This document shows, piece after piece, positions 16,771 to 25,794 of a stretch of DNA of 64,000 nt. How positions within the stretch are numbered: position 1 is the stretch's first letter; each line of letters opens with the position of its first letter. The notes below the pieces were generated by a model. It saw nothing but the letters and a program-made list of their open reading frames with translations, ran no database searches and was not told where the DNA came from. The stretch is from Paenibacillus sp. JQZ6Y-1 (GTDB lineage: Bacteria > Bacillota > Bacilli > Paenibacillales > Paenibacillaceae): NCBI RefSeq assembly GCF_040719145.1, contig NZ_JBFDUZ010000003.1, positions 310,001 through 374,000 of the forward strand, given 5' to 3'. The translations under genes and the position numbers were made by a program.

Positions 16771-17941
16771 TCTTTTCATTCCATCTGCCAATTGCCCAGA
16801 CTAGCAATGATAATACGATCATCACACCGCCAGACAGACTGACTGCGGACCAGCCGCCATGCTCCCACATATAACTGCCAACTGACGAACCAACCGCCCC
16901 GCCAATAAATGTACTCACCATCAGCACGGTATTCAGCCGACTGCGCGCCGCCGCTTCCAGCGCATAAATACGCGTCTGATTGGAAATCTGCGCGCCCTGC
17001 ACACCAAGATCCAGTAGCAAAATGCCGACAATCAATCCAATCATCCACATCCCTGTGAATCCGAATAGCAGCCAAGATAACAGCGTAATGCCCAGCATCC
17101 CGCCGATAATCCAGTGTGGCGCGATACGGTCCGCCATTCGTCCAACCCACGGCGCCCCAAGCGCTCCTGCTACCCCAAACAATCCGAACAACCCAGCAAT
17201 GCGGCTATCATAATGATACGGCGCTCCTTCCAGATAAAAGCTAAGCGACGTCCAAAATACACTAAATGCACCAAAATTCAGCGCACCAATCAGCGCCCCT
17301 TCGCGCAAAGTAGCATACTTGCGGATCAAGCCTGTAATCGACAGCATTAGCTCGCGATACGACGATTGCAGCTCCGGCTCTACGCGTGGTAAACGACTAC
17401 GCAGCACGATTAACAATACAAACATAAAGACTGCTGCCAGCACATACATCCAGCGCCAGCCCCATGTGCCGCCGATCAGACCGGATACAGTACGCGCAAG
17501 CAGAATGCCAAATAGCAAGCCGCTCATGACCATCCCGATCACCTTGCCGCGCTGCTCCGGCGACGCTAGCTGTGCGGAAAAAGGCACCAGAATCTGCGGC
17601 ACCACCGTTGTCAGTCCAATCATCAAACTGGCTGCGTACATCCACTCAATCGATTGAGCCGCCGCCGCACCGAGCAGCGACAAGGTGACAATCCCCAGCA
17701 AAATAGAGATCAGTCCACGCCGTTCGCGAATATCGCCTAGCGGTACAAACAGCAGCATCCCTACTGCATACCCGATCTGCGTAAAGGTCGAAATATACCC
17801 CGCTGCATCGCGTGATACACCAAACGACCGCGCCATATCTGCTAGTAGCGGCTGGTTATAATACAAATTAGCAACAGCTGCACCCGCAGCAATCGCCATC
17901 GTCCAGATCAAGCTGGAAGTCAACGTTTTACTCTGTGTCAT
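16757..17941 (-). CDS. MFS transporter, 12-TM drug/metabolite efflux type
   Basis: A protein of 394 residues with twelve hydrophobic segments. It carries the MFS loop 2-3 motif variant (GDIRERRGLI) and the N-terminal AAGAAVANLYYNQPLLADMARSFGVS found in proton-coupled exporters of the YgaY/AraJ-like group. The substrate is not predictable. The start ATG 17941 has AAGGAG 8 bp upstream. It lies 12 bp downstream of a MarR-type gene on the same strand, so the pair forms an operon that the MarR protein probably controls. Confidence 0.85.
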   Translation of the reverse strand: MTQSKTLTSSLIWTMAIAAGAAVANLYYNQPLLADMARSFGVSRDAAGYISTFTQIGYAVGMLLFVPLGDIRERRGLISILLGIVTLSLLGAAAAQSIEWMYAASLMIGLTTVVPQILVPFSAQLASPEQRGKVIGMVMSGLLFGILLARTVSGLIGGTWGWRWMYVLAAVFMFVLLIVLRSRLPRVEPELQSSYRELMLSITGLIRKYATLREGALIGALNFGAFSVFWTSLSFYLEGAPYHYDSRIAGLFGLFGVAGALGAPWVGRMADRIAPHWIIGGMLGITLLSWLLFGFTGMWMIGLIVGILLLDLGVQGAQISNQTRIYALEAAARSRLNTVLMVSTFIGGAVGSSVGSYMWEHGGWSAVSLSGGVMIVLSLLVWAIGRWNEKKRMA

Positions 17942-17953
17942 TACATCGACTCC

Positions 17954-18376
17954 TTATATGTTGTTGCTTTGATAGATTTTGTTGAGCAGCTGCCATAGCT
18001 GTTCCTTTTCCTCTTCGGTTAGACTGCTGGTCAGCTTCTCATTCGCCGTCAATAAGGTCTGCTGGAGTACAGGTTCAAAATCAAGCGCTCGCTTCGTCGG
18101 ATACAGCAAATACGCACGACGATCATTCGGATCGACTCGGCGCTCGATATATCCCGCTTCCTCCAACTGACGGACTGAGCGTGCCGTCGTTGCTTTATCA
18201 AATTTGAGATCATTCGTCAGCTGATCCTGGTTAACACCCGGACGCTGCAAAATCGCTTTTAAATAACTATGATGTCCGCCGCTTCCAATATCATACGGCT
18301 TGAACATACGAGCCAATTGCTTCTGATTCAAACGATTAATATAAGAGATCAGCTTGCCGACCGTATCCCTTTTCAT
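17954..18376 (-). CDS. MarR-family regulator
   Basis: A protein of 140 residues from ATG 18376 (GAGAAGG upstream; the longer reading lacks a site). The winged helix is clear: NQDQLTNDLKFDKATTARSVRQLEEAGYIERRVDPNDRRAYLLYPT, with the D-P-N-D-R-R wing. It is divergent from a DHA2 efflux pump and cotranscribed with an MFS pump. Two palindromes in the divergent region lie inside the two promoters, so it probably represses both pumps and itself. Confidence 0.92.
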   Translation of the reverse strand: MKRDTVGKLISYINRLNQKQLARMFKPYDIGSGGHHSYLKAILQRPGVNQDQLTNDLKFDKATTARSVRQLEEAGYIERRVDPNDRRAYLLYPTKRALDFEPVLQQTLLTANEKLTSSLTEEEKEQLWQLLNKIYQSNNI

Positions 18377-18473
18377 ATGTGTACACCTTCTCTGCCGGAA
18401 CCAATCCAGCTTTTTTCTGTTTTGATTTGCTCTTGGATGAAGAACTGTAACAAGAAACATTCAAATTTTATAA

Positions 18474-18497
18474 TAAATTAGTTGCGAACGCAACAAA
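18474..18497 (-). promoter_or_regulatory. MarR operator/promoter copy A (marR side)
   Basis: The palindrome GTTGCG-AA-CGCAAC (18481-18494) lies between a TTGTTG -35 box and a TATAAA-like -10 box directed toward the MarR gene. Together with its flanks it matches copy B in reverse orientation over 24 bp apart from the four central bases. Confidence 0.7.
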
Positions 18498-18522
18498 ATA
18501 TCAGTATACTCAATTTGCGAAC

Positions 18523-18546
18523 TTTGTTGCACCTGCAACTAATTTA
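18523..18546 (+). promoter_or_regulatory. MarR operator/promoter copy B (DHA2 pump side)
   Basis: The palindrome GTTGCA-CC-TGCAAC (18526-18539) lies between TTGTTG and a GATAAA -10-like box directed toward the DHA2 pump. Its centre is 45 bp from copy A's. The mirrored arrangement suggests that one repressor silences both divergent promoters. Confidence 0.7.
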
Positions 18547-18566
18547 GATAAATGAGGTGTATTACC

Positions 18567-20039
18567 ATGAACGAAACCGCCAATCGGCGCACATATCAGG
18601 ACGATCCCGATATTCAGCGCAGACGCTGGATCATTTTGATCGTTCTCAATCTGTTTACCTTTATGTCTACACTGGATGGCAGCATCGTCAATATTGCACT
18701 GCCGACCATTTCTGAAACGCTCGGATTGCCTGTTGCACAGAGCGAATGGGTGACGACCAGTTACTTGATGGCGATCTGTGCTGCCATTCTGTTCTTCGGT
18801 AAGCTTGGCGATAGTATCGGCAAAATCAAAATCTTCAAGATCGGCATGGTCATCTTTATTATTGGCTCGTTACTGTGCGGATTTAGCCATAGCCTGACCT
18901 TTCTGTTACTCTCGCGGGTTGTACAAGCGATCGGTGCCTCAATGACGATGGCGAACAGTCAGGGGATTGTCACAGACATCTTCCCGCCGACCGAACGTGG
19001 CAAAGCGCTTGGTTTGGTCGGTACGTTTGTTTCGCTTGGTAGTATTGCCGGACCAAGTCTGGGTGGTGTGATCTTATCGTCACTGGGCTGGGAATATATT
19101 TTCTGGGTGAATGTGCCGATTGGTATTATTGCCATCATCTTCGGCTTGAAGCTGCTACCGCCTGATATGGTGAAAACTGGTGCAAAAATTGATACGACAG
19201 GTACGGCACTATTTACCGGCTTTATTCTGTTTTTGTTTGCGGGACTGCTGCTGGGGCAGCAGCTTGGATACGGTGATGGTCGCATTGTCGGCTCGCTGAT
19301 TGCCGCTGTTGTGCTACTGTGCATCTTTCTATGGGTGGAAAAGCGTAAAAGTGATCCGCTGCTTCAATTGGATTTGTTCCGCAATCCGCTGTTCTCGCTC
19401 GGCATTATCTGCGGGTTTCTCGTATTTGTTGCCAATTTCTGCTTTAACATTATTGCTCCCTTTTATACACAGAGCATCTTGAATCTGTCACCGTTTCAAG
19501 CAGGTTTCCTGCTAATGCTGTTCCCGATCATGATGGTGATTATCGCACCGATGAGCGGTTCGCTGTCCGATAAAATCGGCTCCGAAATTCTCACCTTTGC
19601 CGGGCTGATTGTGATGGTGGTTGCCCAGTTCGGGTTGGCACGACTGCATCAAGGTAGCCCGCTGCCACTCGTCGGTACGTGGGTCGCGATGCTTGGGATC
19701 GGCAGCGGATTGTTCCAATCGCCGAACACCTCGCTCATTATGTCGCGGATTGCCCGTACCCAGCTTGGTATCGCGGGCAGTGTCAATTCCTTGATCCGAA
19801 ATATCGGTATGGTCGTCGGGATTACCGTTGCTACTAGCACACTATTCGGTGTGATGAGCCGCGAAGCCGGACAACGCGTCACTGGGCTGATCCCCGGACA
19901 ACCGGAGATTTTCCTAAGCGGTATGCACGTAGTCTTTACCGTGTCTGCAAGCATCTGTCTGGTCGCTGCGATGTTGACAGGCTGGCGGATGCTGCGCTCA
20001 CGTCGCACTAGTGATTCGGAAGCGAATGCTGCGCAATGA
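18567..20039 (+). CDS. DHA2-family (EmrB/QacA-type) 14-TM MFS efflux pump
   Basis: A protein of 490 residues from ATG 18567 (GAGGTG upstream). It has the DHA2 signatures LDGSIVNIALPTIS (motif D1) in helix 1, GKLGDSIGKIK in loop 2-3, and RVVQAIGASMTMANSQGIVTDIFPPTERGKALG with motif C-like GTFVSLGSIAGPSLGGVI. Fourteen hydrophobic segments fit the family. It should export drugs or toxic metabolites by proton antiport. It is divergent from the MarR gene and shares the mirrored operator region. A terminator follows at 20096-20132. Confidence 0.92.
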   Translation: MNETANRRTYQDDPDIQRRRWIILIVLNLFTFMSTLDGSIVNIALPTISETLGLPVAQSEWVTTSYLMAICAAILFFGKLGDSIGKIKIFKIGMVIFIIGSLLCGFSHSLTFLLLSRVVQAIGASMTMANSQGIVTDIFPPTERGKALGLVGTFVSLGSIAGPSLGGVILSSLGWEYIFWVNVPIGIIAIIFGLKLLPPDMVKTGAKIDTTGTALFTGFILFLFAGLLLGQQLGYGDGRIVGSLIAAVVLLCIFLWVEKRKSDPLLQLDLFRNPLFSLGIICGFLVFVANFCFNIIAPFYTQSILNLSPFQAGFLLMLFPIMMVIIAPMSGSLSDKIGSEILTFAGLIVMVVAQFGLARLHQGSPLPLVGTWVAMLGIGSGLFQSPNTSLIMSRIARTQLGIAGSVNSLIRNIGMVVGITVATSTLFGVMSREAGQRVTGLIPGQPEIFLSGMHVVFTVSASICLVAAMLTGWRMLRSRRTSDSEANAAQ

Positions 20040-20095
20040 TAGCGAGTGACGGCAACATGATATGATGAACATACATCCTCAAATTACTATATGAG

Positions 20096-20132
20096 AAAAA
20101 GCAGCTCCCAAGCGTGCTGGGAGCTGCTTTTT
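20096..20132 (+). terminator. Intrinsic terminator
   Basis: A perfect 15-bp stem (20096-20110 with 20118-20132, AAAAAGCAGCTCCCA) with a 7-base loop and a T run follows the DHA2 pump gene. Confidence 0.93.
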
Positions 20133-20276
20133 CATGTGTTTTATCATCATTTGTTTTGTCATGATTTGTTGTATCATTCCATTTTATATCGGCTTTATAT
20201 CGGCGCTAGTACAACCTATACCCGCACGATTACTACAAAGAAGTGTATCTGCTTCTGTATGGTTTAGTCTTTCCAC

Positions 20277-21308
20277 TCACACCGTCACTTTGCTGAGTGC
20301 CACCCGTTCGCCAGCACGATCAGCAGAAGTCATCTCTGCTTCGACCAGTTCCATGGACAGCAGCGTGCTTTCTGGAGTCGCGCGATCCATCGGCTCACCT
20401 GATAACAAATGCTCGATAAAATAACGAAGCTGACGATAATATCCCATATCTGGCGACAGCTCCGCGATATAACCTTGATCATCATTCGGATGGACATGTA
20501 CCTTGCCCTGCTCATATACTAGATTGCCATGTTCAAAATTCACCCGATACACCATAGAAAATCCATAATCGCCGCGCAGCGTCCAGTCCACCTGCGTATT
20601 GATCACTTTGCGATCGGCATATACATAATTAGAGGAGCACATATCATACGCACTGCCCGGAATCACATTCCGCGCAATCGAGGATACATAATCTGGCATG
20701 CCGAATATGTACTGCACAATATCGACATCGTGGATATGCATATCCAGCATAGCACCTTTGCTGCGCTTACCATCCAAAAACCACGGAGAAGGCAGATCGC
20801 CACCACGGAACAAATACGCACCCAGCGGCTGACCGAATACGCCGCTATCCACCGTTTCTTTTAAATATTCATATGCAGGCCAGAAACGCAGACACTGCCC
20901 TACCATCAGATGACGATTATGGTGACGTGCTGCTTCTGTCATCGTTTGGGCTTCGGCTACTGTCAATGCCATTGGCTTCTCAATAAACACATGATACCCG
21001 CGCTGTAGTATATCTACAGCCAGCACCGCATGCAAATCCGTTGGCAGACAAATGTCAATCACATCCAGCTGCTGCTCGGTTAGCATTTGCTCCATATCGG
21101 TGTATAGCTGGTAAACGGAGAGATCGATCTGCGTGGTATCGGTATCTGTATCAATATTGCCTTTGACATGCGCATGCTGTAATTGCTCCATTTGTACATC
21201 ACAAATCGCAACCAACTGCACCTGCACCCCCTCCGCCTGCAAACGAATATAATTTTCCAGATGCATATGCCCCATTACACCGAATCCAATCAAGCCTACT
21301 TTGATCAC
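20277..21308 (-). CDS. Gfo/Idh/MocA-family oxidoreductase
   Basis: A protein of 343 residues from GTG 21308 (GGGAGG upstream; upstream Met lacks a site). The N-terminal Rossmann motif VGLIGFGVMGHMH binds NAD(P). DVIDICLPTDLHA and HVFIEKPMALTVAEA carry the family's catalytic E-K-P. The C-terminal substrate domain includes GAMLDMHIHDVDIVQYIFG with the D-x-x-x-H-D-x-D/H pattern. It oxidises a sugar, inositol or related polyol. The sugar isomerase gene lies 93 bp upstream on the same strand, so the two form a catabolic pair under the divergent AraC regulator. Confidence 0.9.
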   Translation of the reverse strand: MIKVGLIGFGVMGHMHLENYIRLQAEGVQVQLVAICDVQMEQLQHAHVKGNIDTDTDTTQIDLSVYQLYTDMEQMLTEQQLDVIDICLPTDLHAVLAVDILQRGYHVFIEKPMALTVAEAQTMTEAARHHNRHLMVGQCLRFWPAYEYLKETVDSGVFGQPLGAYLFRGGDLPSPWFLDGKRSKGAMLDMHIHDVDIVQYIFGMPDYVSSIARNVIPGSAYDMCSSNYVYADRKVINTQVDWTLRGDYGFSMVYRVNFEHGNLVYEQGKVHVHPNDDQGYIAELSPDMGYYRQLRYFIEHLLSGEPMDRATPESTLLSMELVEAEMTSADRAGERVALSKVTV

Positions 21309-21401
21309 GAAATTGCCTCCCTCTTCCTGATAATAGTGACTGTATAGCCTTGCCATTGTCCTCCGCCATCGCTACTGCATGGCAAACGGCATATACTCCG
21401 T

Positions 21402-22256
21402 TTATCCGCGTACTTGAACGCGCTCCAAAATAACATCCATCGATTGCGAGGTGTTATAAATGATCTGACTGCTATGATGTCGATAGGATGGAATCATCTC
21501 AGCGGTCACATAGTTGTCGTATCCAATCTGCCGCAGTGCCTGCATCACTGCTGGATAATTCACATCCCCTGCCAGCAAATCCACAAAACCAGCCAGCGTT
21601 CCAGTTTCCCGGCGATAATCTTTGAAATGAACCTTTTTGATCCGATCGCCGAGGATCGTAATCCATTGTTCGGGATACCCTGCAAATACCACATTGCCTA
21701 CATCAAAATAAGAGCCTACAGCTGGTGAACCGACATGATCAATAAACTGCCGCACTTCCAGTGGCGAGAGCAAGAACTGATTCCATACATTTTCCAGAGC
21801 AATATCAACACCGCATGCCTGCGCTTCTGCCGATAGCATGGTGATGCTCTCCAATGCACGCTCATATGCCACATCATAGGGTACAACTGGAAAATTCGGT
21901 ATAAAGGATACGCCGACCGCACCCGGAATAACCAAAATGGCATCGACACCTAGCGCAGCAGCGATATGAAGCTGCTTTTTACAAATATCCATCGCCTGCT
22001 GGCGCACAGATGAATCATCACTCGTCATCGAATACGTCCAATACAATCCGGTGGCAAGCCCGGCAATCTCCAGCCCAGTATCATTCACTTGTCGCCGAAT
22101 ATGCTGCCACTGCTTCTCATCCGTTTGCAGGCCAAGCTCGCCTTCCTCGTTCAGCGATAGCTCCATCCCGTCAAAGCCTGCATCCGCAGCAACCTCTGCG
22201 CATCGTGCAATACTCCAATCATCAGGAAAAGACCAGATATTAATACCTTTTTTCAC
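21402..22256 (-). CDS. Sugar phosphate isomerase/epimerase (AP-endonuclease-2 TIM barrel)
   Basis: A protein of 284 residues from GTG 22256 with AGGAGG 7 bp upstream. The barrel elements are KKGINIWSFPDDWS, AGFDGMELSLNEEGE, DIALENVWNQFLLSPLEV (metal Glu), GSYFDVGNVVFAG (metal Asp), IKKVHFKDY (metal His) and YVTAEMIPSY (metal Glu), as in IolE/IolI/xylose-isomerase-like proteins. It is likely an isomerase, epimerase or dehydratase for the product of the neighbouring dehydrogenase. The exact sugar is unknown. Confidence 0.88.
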   Translation of the reverse strand: MKKGINIWSFPDDWSIARCAEVAADAGFDGMELSLNEEGELGLQTDEKQWQHIRRQVNDTGLEIAGLATGLYWTYSMTSDDSSVRQQAMDICKKQLHIAAALGVDAILVIPGAVGVSFIPNFPVVPYDVAYERALESITMLSAEAQACGVDIALENVWNQFLLSPLEVRQFIDHVGSPAVGSYFDVGNVVFAGYPEQWITILGDRIKKVHFKDYRRETGTLAGFVDLLAGDVNYPAVMQALRQIGYDNYVTAEMIPSYRHHSSQIIYNTSQSMDVILERVQVRG

Positions 22257-22382
22257 AATACCGCCTCCTGTTCATTTGGTAGAAATGGTTGTATCATCAG
22301 CGTAACGAGCAAATGATGTCTTGGTTTGTAGACATTGTAGCAATAGAAGCACACGATGAATTTAGCGGAAGGAGAGATATTT

Positions 22383-23288
22383 TTGCACAATTTCGGTTTC
22401 TTGATCCATCCGCGCAGATCAGCACCATTGCAGGAGTGGTCGCCTACGGTTCACTATGCACAATTTCAGAAAATGGCTCCTTGTCTGTTGCCGGAACGTC
22501 GTTTGTATGACTTTGAGCTGCTATATGTACGGAAAGGGGAAGCGCGCACTCATTTTCGCGAATATACTATGGACATTTTGCCCGGTCAGCTGCTATTCAT
22601 CCCGCCGGGCGTACATCATCATAATGAAGTGCTCGGTGCGCCGCATACGCAATTTATCGGGATTCATTTTGATTTTTTGGGTGAGATGCGTATTCAGCGG
22701 GATGACGATATGGTGGTACATGAACAGAGAATCATGCGGGAGAAGTTTGGCATCGAGGCTGTCGCAGAGGGTTTTGAGCCGTTATCGTCACAGCTGCTGT
22801 ATACGCCTTCTCCGCTTTGCGTGCAGCTTATGGAACAGCTGGTGCATGAATATACGATGCGACCACCGGGATATATGCTGATCTGCAAAGGGCTGATGCT
22901 GCATATTCTCGGTCTGCTGCTGCGCTCGCAAAAGGAATATACTTCTCTAAAACCGCCCGTGCATGGTGACCGAATTCAGGAACTAATGATGGATATGGAA
23001 GCCGAGCCTGCGGCAGTATGGAGTAATCCGCAATTAGCGGAGCGATTAAATATGAACGAGGATCATATGATCAAAATGTTCCGTCGGATGGCGGGCATGC
23101 CGCCGGGCGAATACGTACAGATGCTGCGTTTGCGCGAGGCACGCCGTTTATTACGTGAGACGGACAGTACGATTGAGGATATTGGTCGGCAGGTGGGCTA
23201 TGGAGATATTCACTATTTCAGCCGTTTATTTCGTAAGGTGGAAGGCATGCCTCCGCGCACCTATCGGCGGATCGCGAGAATTTTGTAG
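22383..23288 (+). CDS. AraC-family transcription regulator with cupin sensor domain
   Basis: About 301 residues from TTG 22383, which has AAGGAG 8 bp upstream. The N-terminal half is an AraC cupin (FELLYVRKGEARTHFREYTMDILPGQLLFIPPGVHHH). The C-terminal double helix-turn-helix is clear: NPQLAERLNMNEDHMIKMFRRMAGMPPGEYVQMLRLREARRLL and IEDIGRQVGYGDIHYFSRLFRKVEGMPPRTYRR. It is divergent from the isomerase/dehydrogenase pair and probably activates it in response to the sugar. Confidence 0.9.
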   Translation: MHNFGFLIHPRRSAPLQEWSPTVHYAQFQKMAPCLLPERRLYDFELLYVRKGEARTHFREYTMDILPGQLLFIPPGVHHHNEVLGAPHTQFIGIHFDFLGEMRIQRDDDMVVHEQRIMREKFGIEAVAEGFEPLSSQLLYTPSPLCVQLMEQLVHEYTMRPPGYMLICKGLMLHILGLLLRSQKEYTSLKPPVHGDRIQELMMDMEAEPAAVWSNPQLAERLNMNEDHMIKMFRRMAGMPPGEYVQMLRLREARRLLRETDSTIEDIGRQVGYGDIHYFSRLFRKVEGMPPRTYRRIARIL

Positions 23289-23682
23289 CCTGTGTAGTGA
23301 AGCCCGCCTAGTGAATACAGTAACCATATAATGAATATACAGTCGACATATAGTAGCCTAAGCCACGCTCTGGCAGAGCTGTATGATAGAGCATACAGAG
23401 AATGAGAAGATTGTTGTATTGCTAGCAAAAAACCGGTATCTCATTATCTTCATCTAGCAGCATATCACCCTAACTGGATGATGCAGCGACTGTAAGATAA
23501 GACAACAGGATACCGGTTTGCACTGATATAATGAGCTACTGATATAAGGATCTACTGATCTATCAACCTACTCATCCATTGACCTACTGTCTGTACTCCA
23601 TCTATTCGTGTAGGCTGTATATGGATGTACTAGAATGGCCTGCTTCTAATATGGACATAGCAATTGTGTGCTACCATCCCTT
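23289..23682. other. Intergenic region with long inverted repeat
   Basis: No gene is seen in this 394-bp gap between convergent genes. It holds an 11-bp perfect inverted repeat AAACCGGTATC (23430-23440) with GATACCGGTTT (23509-23519) around a 68-base loop, with shorter pairing inside (ATCTT/AAGAT). Near 23520-23620 there are degenerate repeats of the type TACTGATAT / CTACTGATC. The hairpin may act as a two-way terminator, but T runs are weak. Confidence 0.55.
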
Positions 23683-24582
23683 TTAAAATCCGATCTTTAT
23701 ACTTTCGCCTTCCATTGCTACCGCAGGTGACTTGGTCAGAGACAATCGTTGCTCCTCCGAATAGCCTAGCGTTTCGCCATCTTGCAGTACTACATTACTG
23801 CCGACCACATAGCTAATAATATTCATCATAAATTCAAACACATCTTCAATCGACTGCTTCGAATCAATGATCTCTAATTCATCTTTGCCAAAATTCTTCA
23901 GACCAACCGTATAGGCTCCACTACCGGAACCGTCTTCGGTTTTGTACAGACCGAGGAATACCCACAGCTGAACGGGCAGCTCCTGATCTTTGAGAATCTC
24001 GGCGCTTTCTACATAGGCTTCTGCCGACATGACCATAGGCGGTGCATAATAGGCAATCGCATTGTCCAGCTGCAAGACACTGCTGGTCAGCTGCGTGAAC
24101 AGTGCATGTCCAAGCAATACATCCGTAATGCCCATCACTGTGATGATGACATGGGATTGGTGCGTGGCTACCACTTGCTCCGCTTGAGGCCACAGCACAT
24201 TGTATTTGCAGTTTTCTTCCACTTCCCGATTCGGAATGACGGCTGGCATATGAGCGATGGCTACATTCATACCTGCCAGCTCAAACACCATATTGTCATC
24301 TGGCTGCAAATCGGCAATGGTGATGCCCCAGTGATCGTGCATGATTTGAATGACACGCGCAGCATCGAAGGCTTCACTATTCAACAGCGCGAAGCCAAGC
24401 AGCATCGTCGTCTCCTCTGGCACATCGGACTGTACCTGTACCGTAGACTCCGCTCCATGGTCATATCCAAACGCGCTTGGTTGGCTGGTTACAGCCGTTG
24501 GCTCCGTCTGACGTTGCTGATTCTGAGTGGTATCATCGTTATCCTGCTTTTTGCGGCGAAACTTATCAAAAAATCCCATCAT
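23683..24582 (-). CDS. DUF4261-like cytosolic protein
   Basis: A protein of 299 residues. The first 65 are charged and low-complexity (GFFDKFRRKKQDNDDTTQNQQ), then comes a globular domain: MLLGFALLNSEAFDAARVIQIMHDHWGI ... GMNVAIAHMPAVIPNREVEENCKYNVLWPQAEQVVATHQSHVIITVMG. The A-x-M-P-x-P-I-P / N-x-W-P pattern is that of DUF4261 (PF14080-like) proteins, for which no activity is established. No signal peptide or membrane helix is seen. It is separated from the upstream glycosyltransferase gene by that gene's terminator, so it has its own promoter. Confidence 0.65.
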   Translation of the reverse strand: MMGFFDKFRRKKQDNDDTTQNQQRQTEPTAVTSQPSAFGYDHGAESTVQVQSDVPEETTMLLGFALLNSEAFDAARVIQIMHDHWGITIADLQPDDNMVFELAGMNVAIAHMPAVIPNREVEENCKYNVLWPQAEQVVATHQSHVIITVMGITDVLLGHALFTQLTSSVLQLDNAIAYYAPPMVMSAEAYVESAEILKDQELPVQLWVFLGLYKTEDGSGSGAYTVGLKNFGKDELEIIDSKQSIEDVFEFMMNIISYVVGSNVVLQDGETLGYSEEQRLSLTKSPAVAMEGESIKIGF

Positions 24583-24793
24583 TCATTGCCCCTTTACTAT
24601 GTAGTGTTAGCGTCAAATGCTCTTTATCCGCAGCCTTCTGACAGTGCTGGTTATCCGGCAGTTGCACATGACCATTCTAGCATTCATTTCCAGTGTATCA
24701 GGTATGACAGCATTTTCCTATCTTCCCACCGTAACATTTGGAAGGAACAGGGAAATCCAGAACAAGACTCGCTACCTGTTCTCCATAAAAAAA

Positions 24794-24829
24794 GTCTGAC
24801 ATTCCGTTAAATACTTCGGAATATCAGAC
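24794..24829 (-). terminator. Intrinsic terminator of the TagO/WecA-like gene
   Basis: On the minus strand a 13-bp stem with one mismatch (24829-24817 with 24806-24794; GTCTGA and CGGAAT cores) is followed by seven T. It starts 6 bp after the TagO/WecA-like stop codon. Confidence 0.9.
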
Positions 24830-24834
24830 CCTGT

Positions 24835-25794
24835 CTATATTGGTAACATCATCAGAATGATCGAGGACAATCCCAGACAAACGCTGATCAAGCATAGCAC
24901 CAGCAGCACCTGCTGTGGATTCAATCCGCTCGACAGCAATCGGTAATGAATCTGCGTCGCATCTGCTTCATAGATTCGCTGCCCTCTCATCATACGCCGA
25001 ATCACGACAAAGATATTGTCAAAGATCGGCACACCGAGCGCCAGAATAGGCACAAAGATAGAGAGTAACGTCGCCTGCTTGAATGCGCCATCGAGCGCGA
25101 TAATCGCTAGTACGAAGCCGAGGAATGTAGCACCGGAATCGCCCATATATACTTTTGCAGGTGGCTTGTTGTAACGCAGATAACCGATCCCTACACCGAC
25201 TAGGCTGATCGCCATAATCGCAGGTCCACTCTGTCCCTGTGCCATTGCTACGACAAAGAGCGTAATCGCTGAGATCGTCGCCAGACTACCCGCCAATCCA
25301 TCCATCCCATCGCTGAAATTAATAACAGTTGTCACACCAAAAATCCACAGCAACGTTAGCACCAGCTGTAACCACTCTGGCAGTAAAATATATTCGCCGT
25401 TAAACGGATTAGAAAAGCCTGAGAACTGGATACCCGCCATGTAGACGATGAGCGCCGCTGCCAGTTGGACAAGCATTTTGGGTAATGCCGCAAATTCGCG
25501 ATGACTGACTTTGTACCAGTCATCCACCAGCCCGATGATCAGCACTAGCAACGAACCGCCAAGCACTGCCGCCATTTTCCCCGGACTGGCATCCATAAAT
25601 GATATGTAGGAAATGACAAATCCGCCAAACAAGGCAATCCCCGCCATTAGCGGCACTGGCTCTTTGTGCAGCTTGCGCTCGCTATCCGGGCGCGGCTTGT
25701 CTACAAAATCGAGCGTAATCGCCCATTTGCGCAGCATGGGGATGGTGATTAATACAAAGACGAATGACAGAATAAACGCAGCAATATATTGCAT
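24835..25794 (-). CDS. Undecaprenyl-phosphate GlcNAc-1-phosphate transferase (TagO/WecA type)
   Basis: A protein of 319 residues from ATG 25794 (AAGGAGGG just upstream). It belongs to the polytopic MraY/WecA family, with FVDKPRPDSERKLHKEPVPLMAGIALFGGF, LIIGLVDDWYKVS (Mg-binding DD), INFSDGMDGLAGSLA (D-x-x-N/D catalytic region), KVYMGDSGATFLGF and the loop-5 IRRMMRGQRIYEADATQIHYRLL with conserved His. It transfers GlcNAc-1-phosphate from UDP-GlcNAc to undecaprenyl phosphate, starting teichoic acid, teichuronic acid or surface polysaccharide synthesis. Surface polysaccharide is also the ligand of SLH proteins. Single gene with its own terminator. Confidence 0.9.
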   Translation of the reverse strand: MQYIAAFILSFVFVLITIPMLRKWAITLDFVDKPRPDSERKLHKEPVPLMAGIALFGGFVISYISFMDASPGKMAAVLGGSLLVLIIGLVDDWYKVSHREFAALPKMLVQLAAALIVYMAGIQFSGFSNPFNGEYILLPEWLQLVLTLLWIFGVTTVINFSDGMDGLAGSLATISAITLFVVAMAQGQSGPAIMAISLVGVGIGYLRYNKPPAKVYMGDSGATFLGFVLAIIALDGAFKQATLLSIFVPILALGVPIFDNIFVVIRRMMRGQRIYEADATQIHYRLLSSGLNPQQVLLVLCLISVCLGLSSIILMMLPI

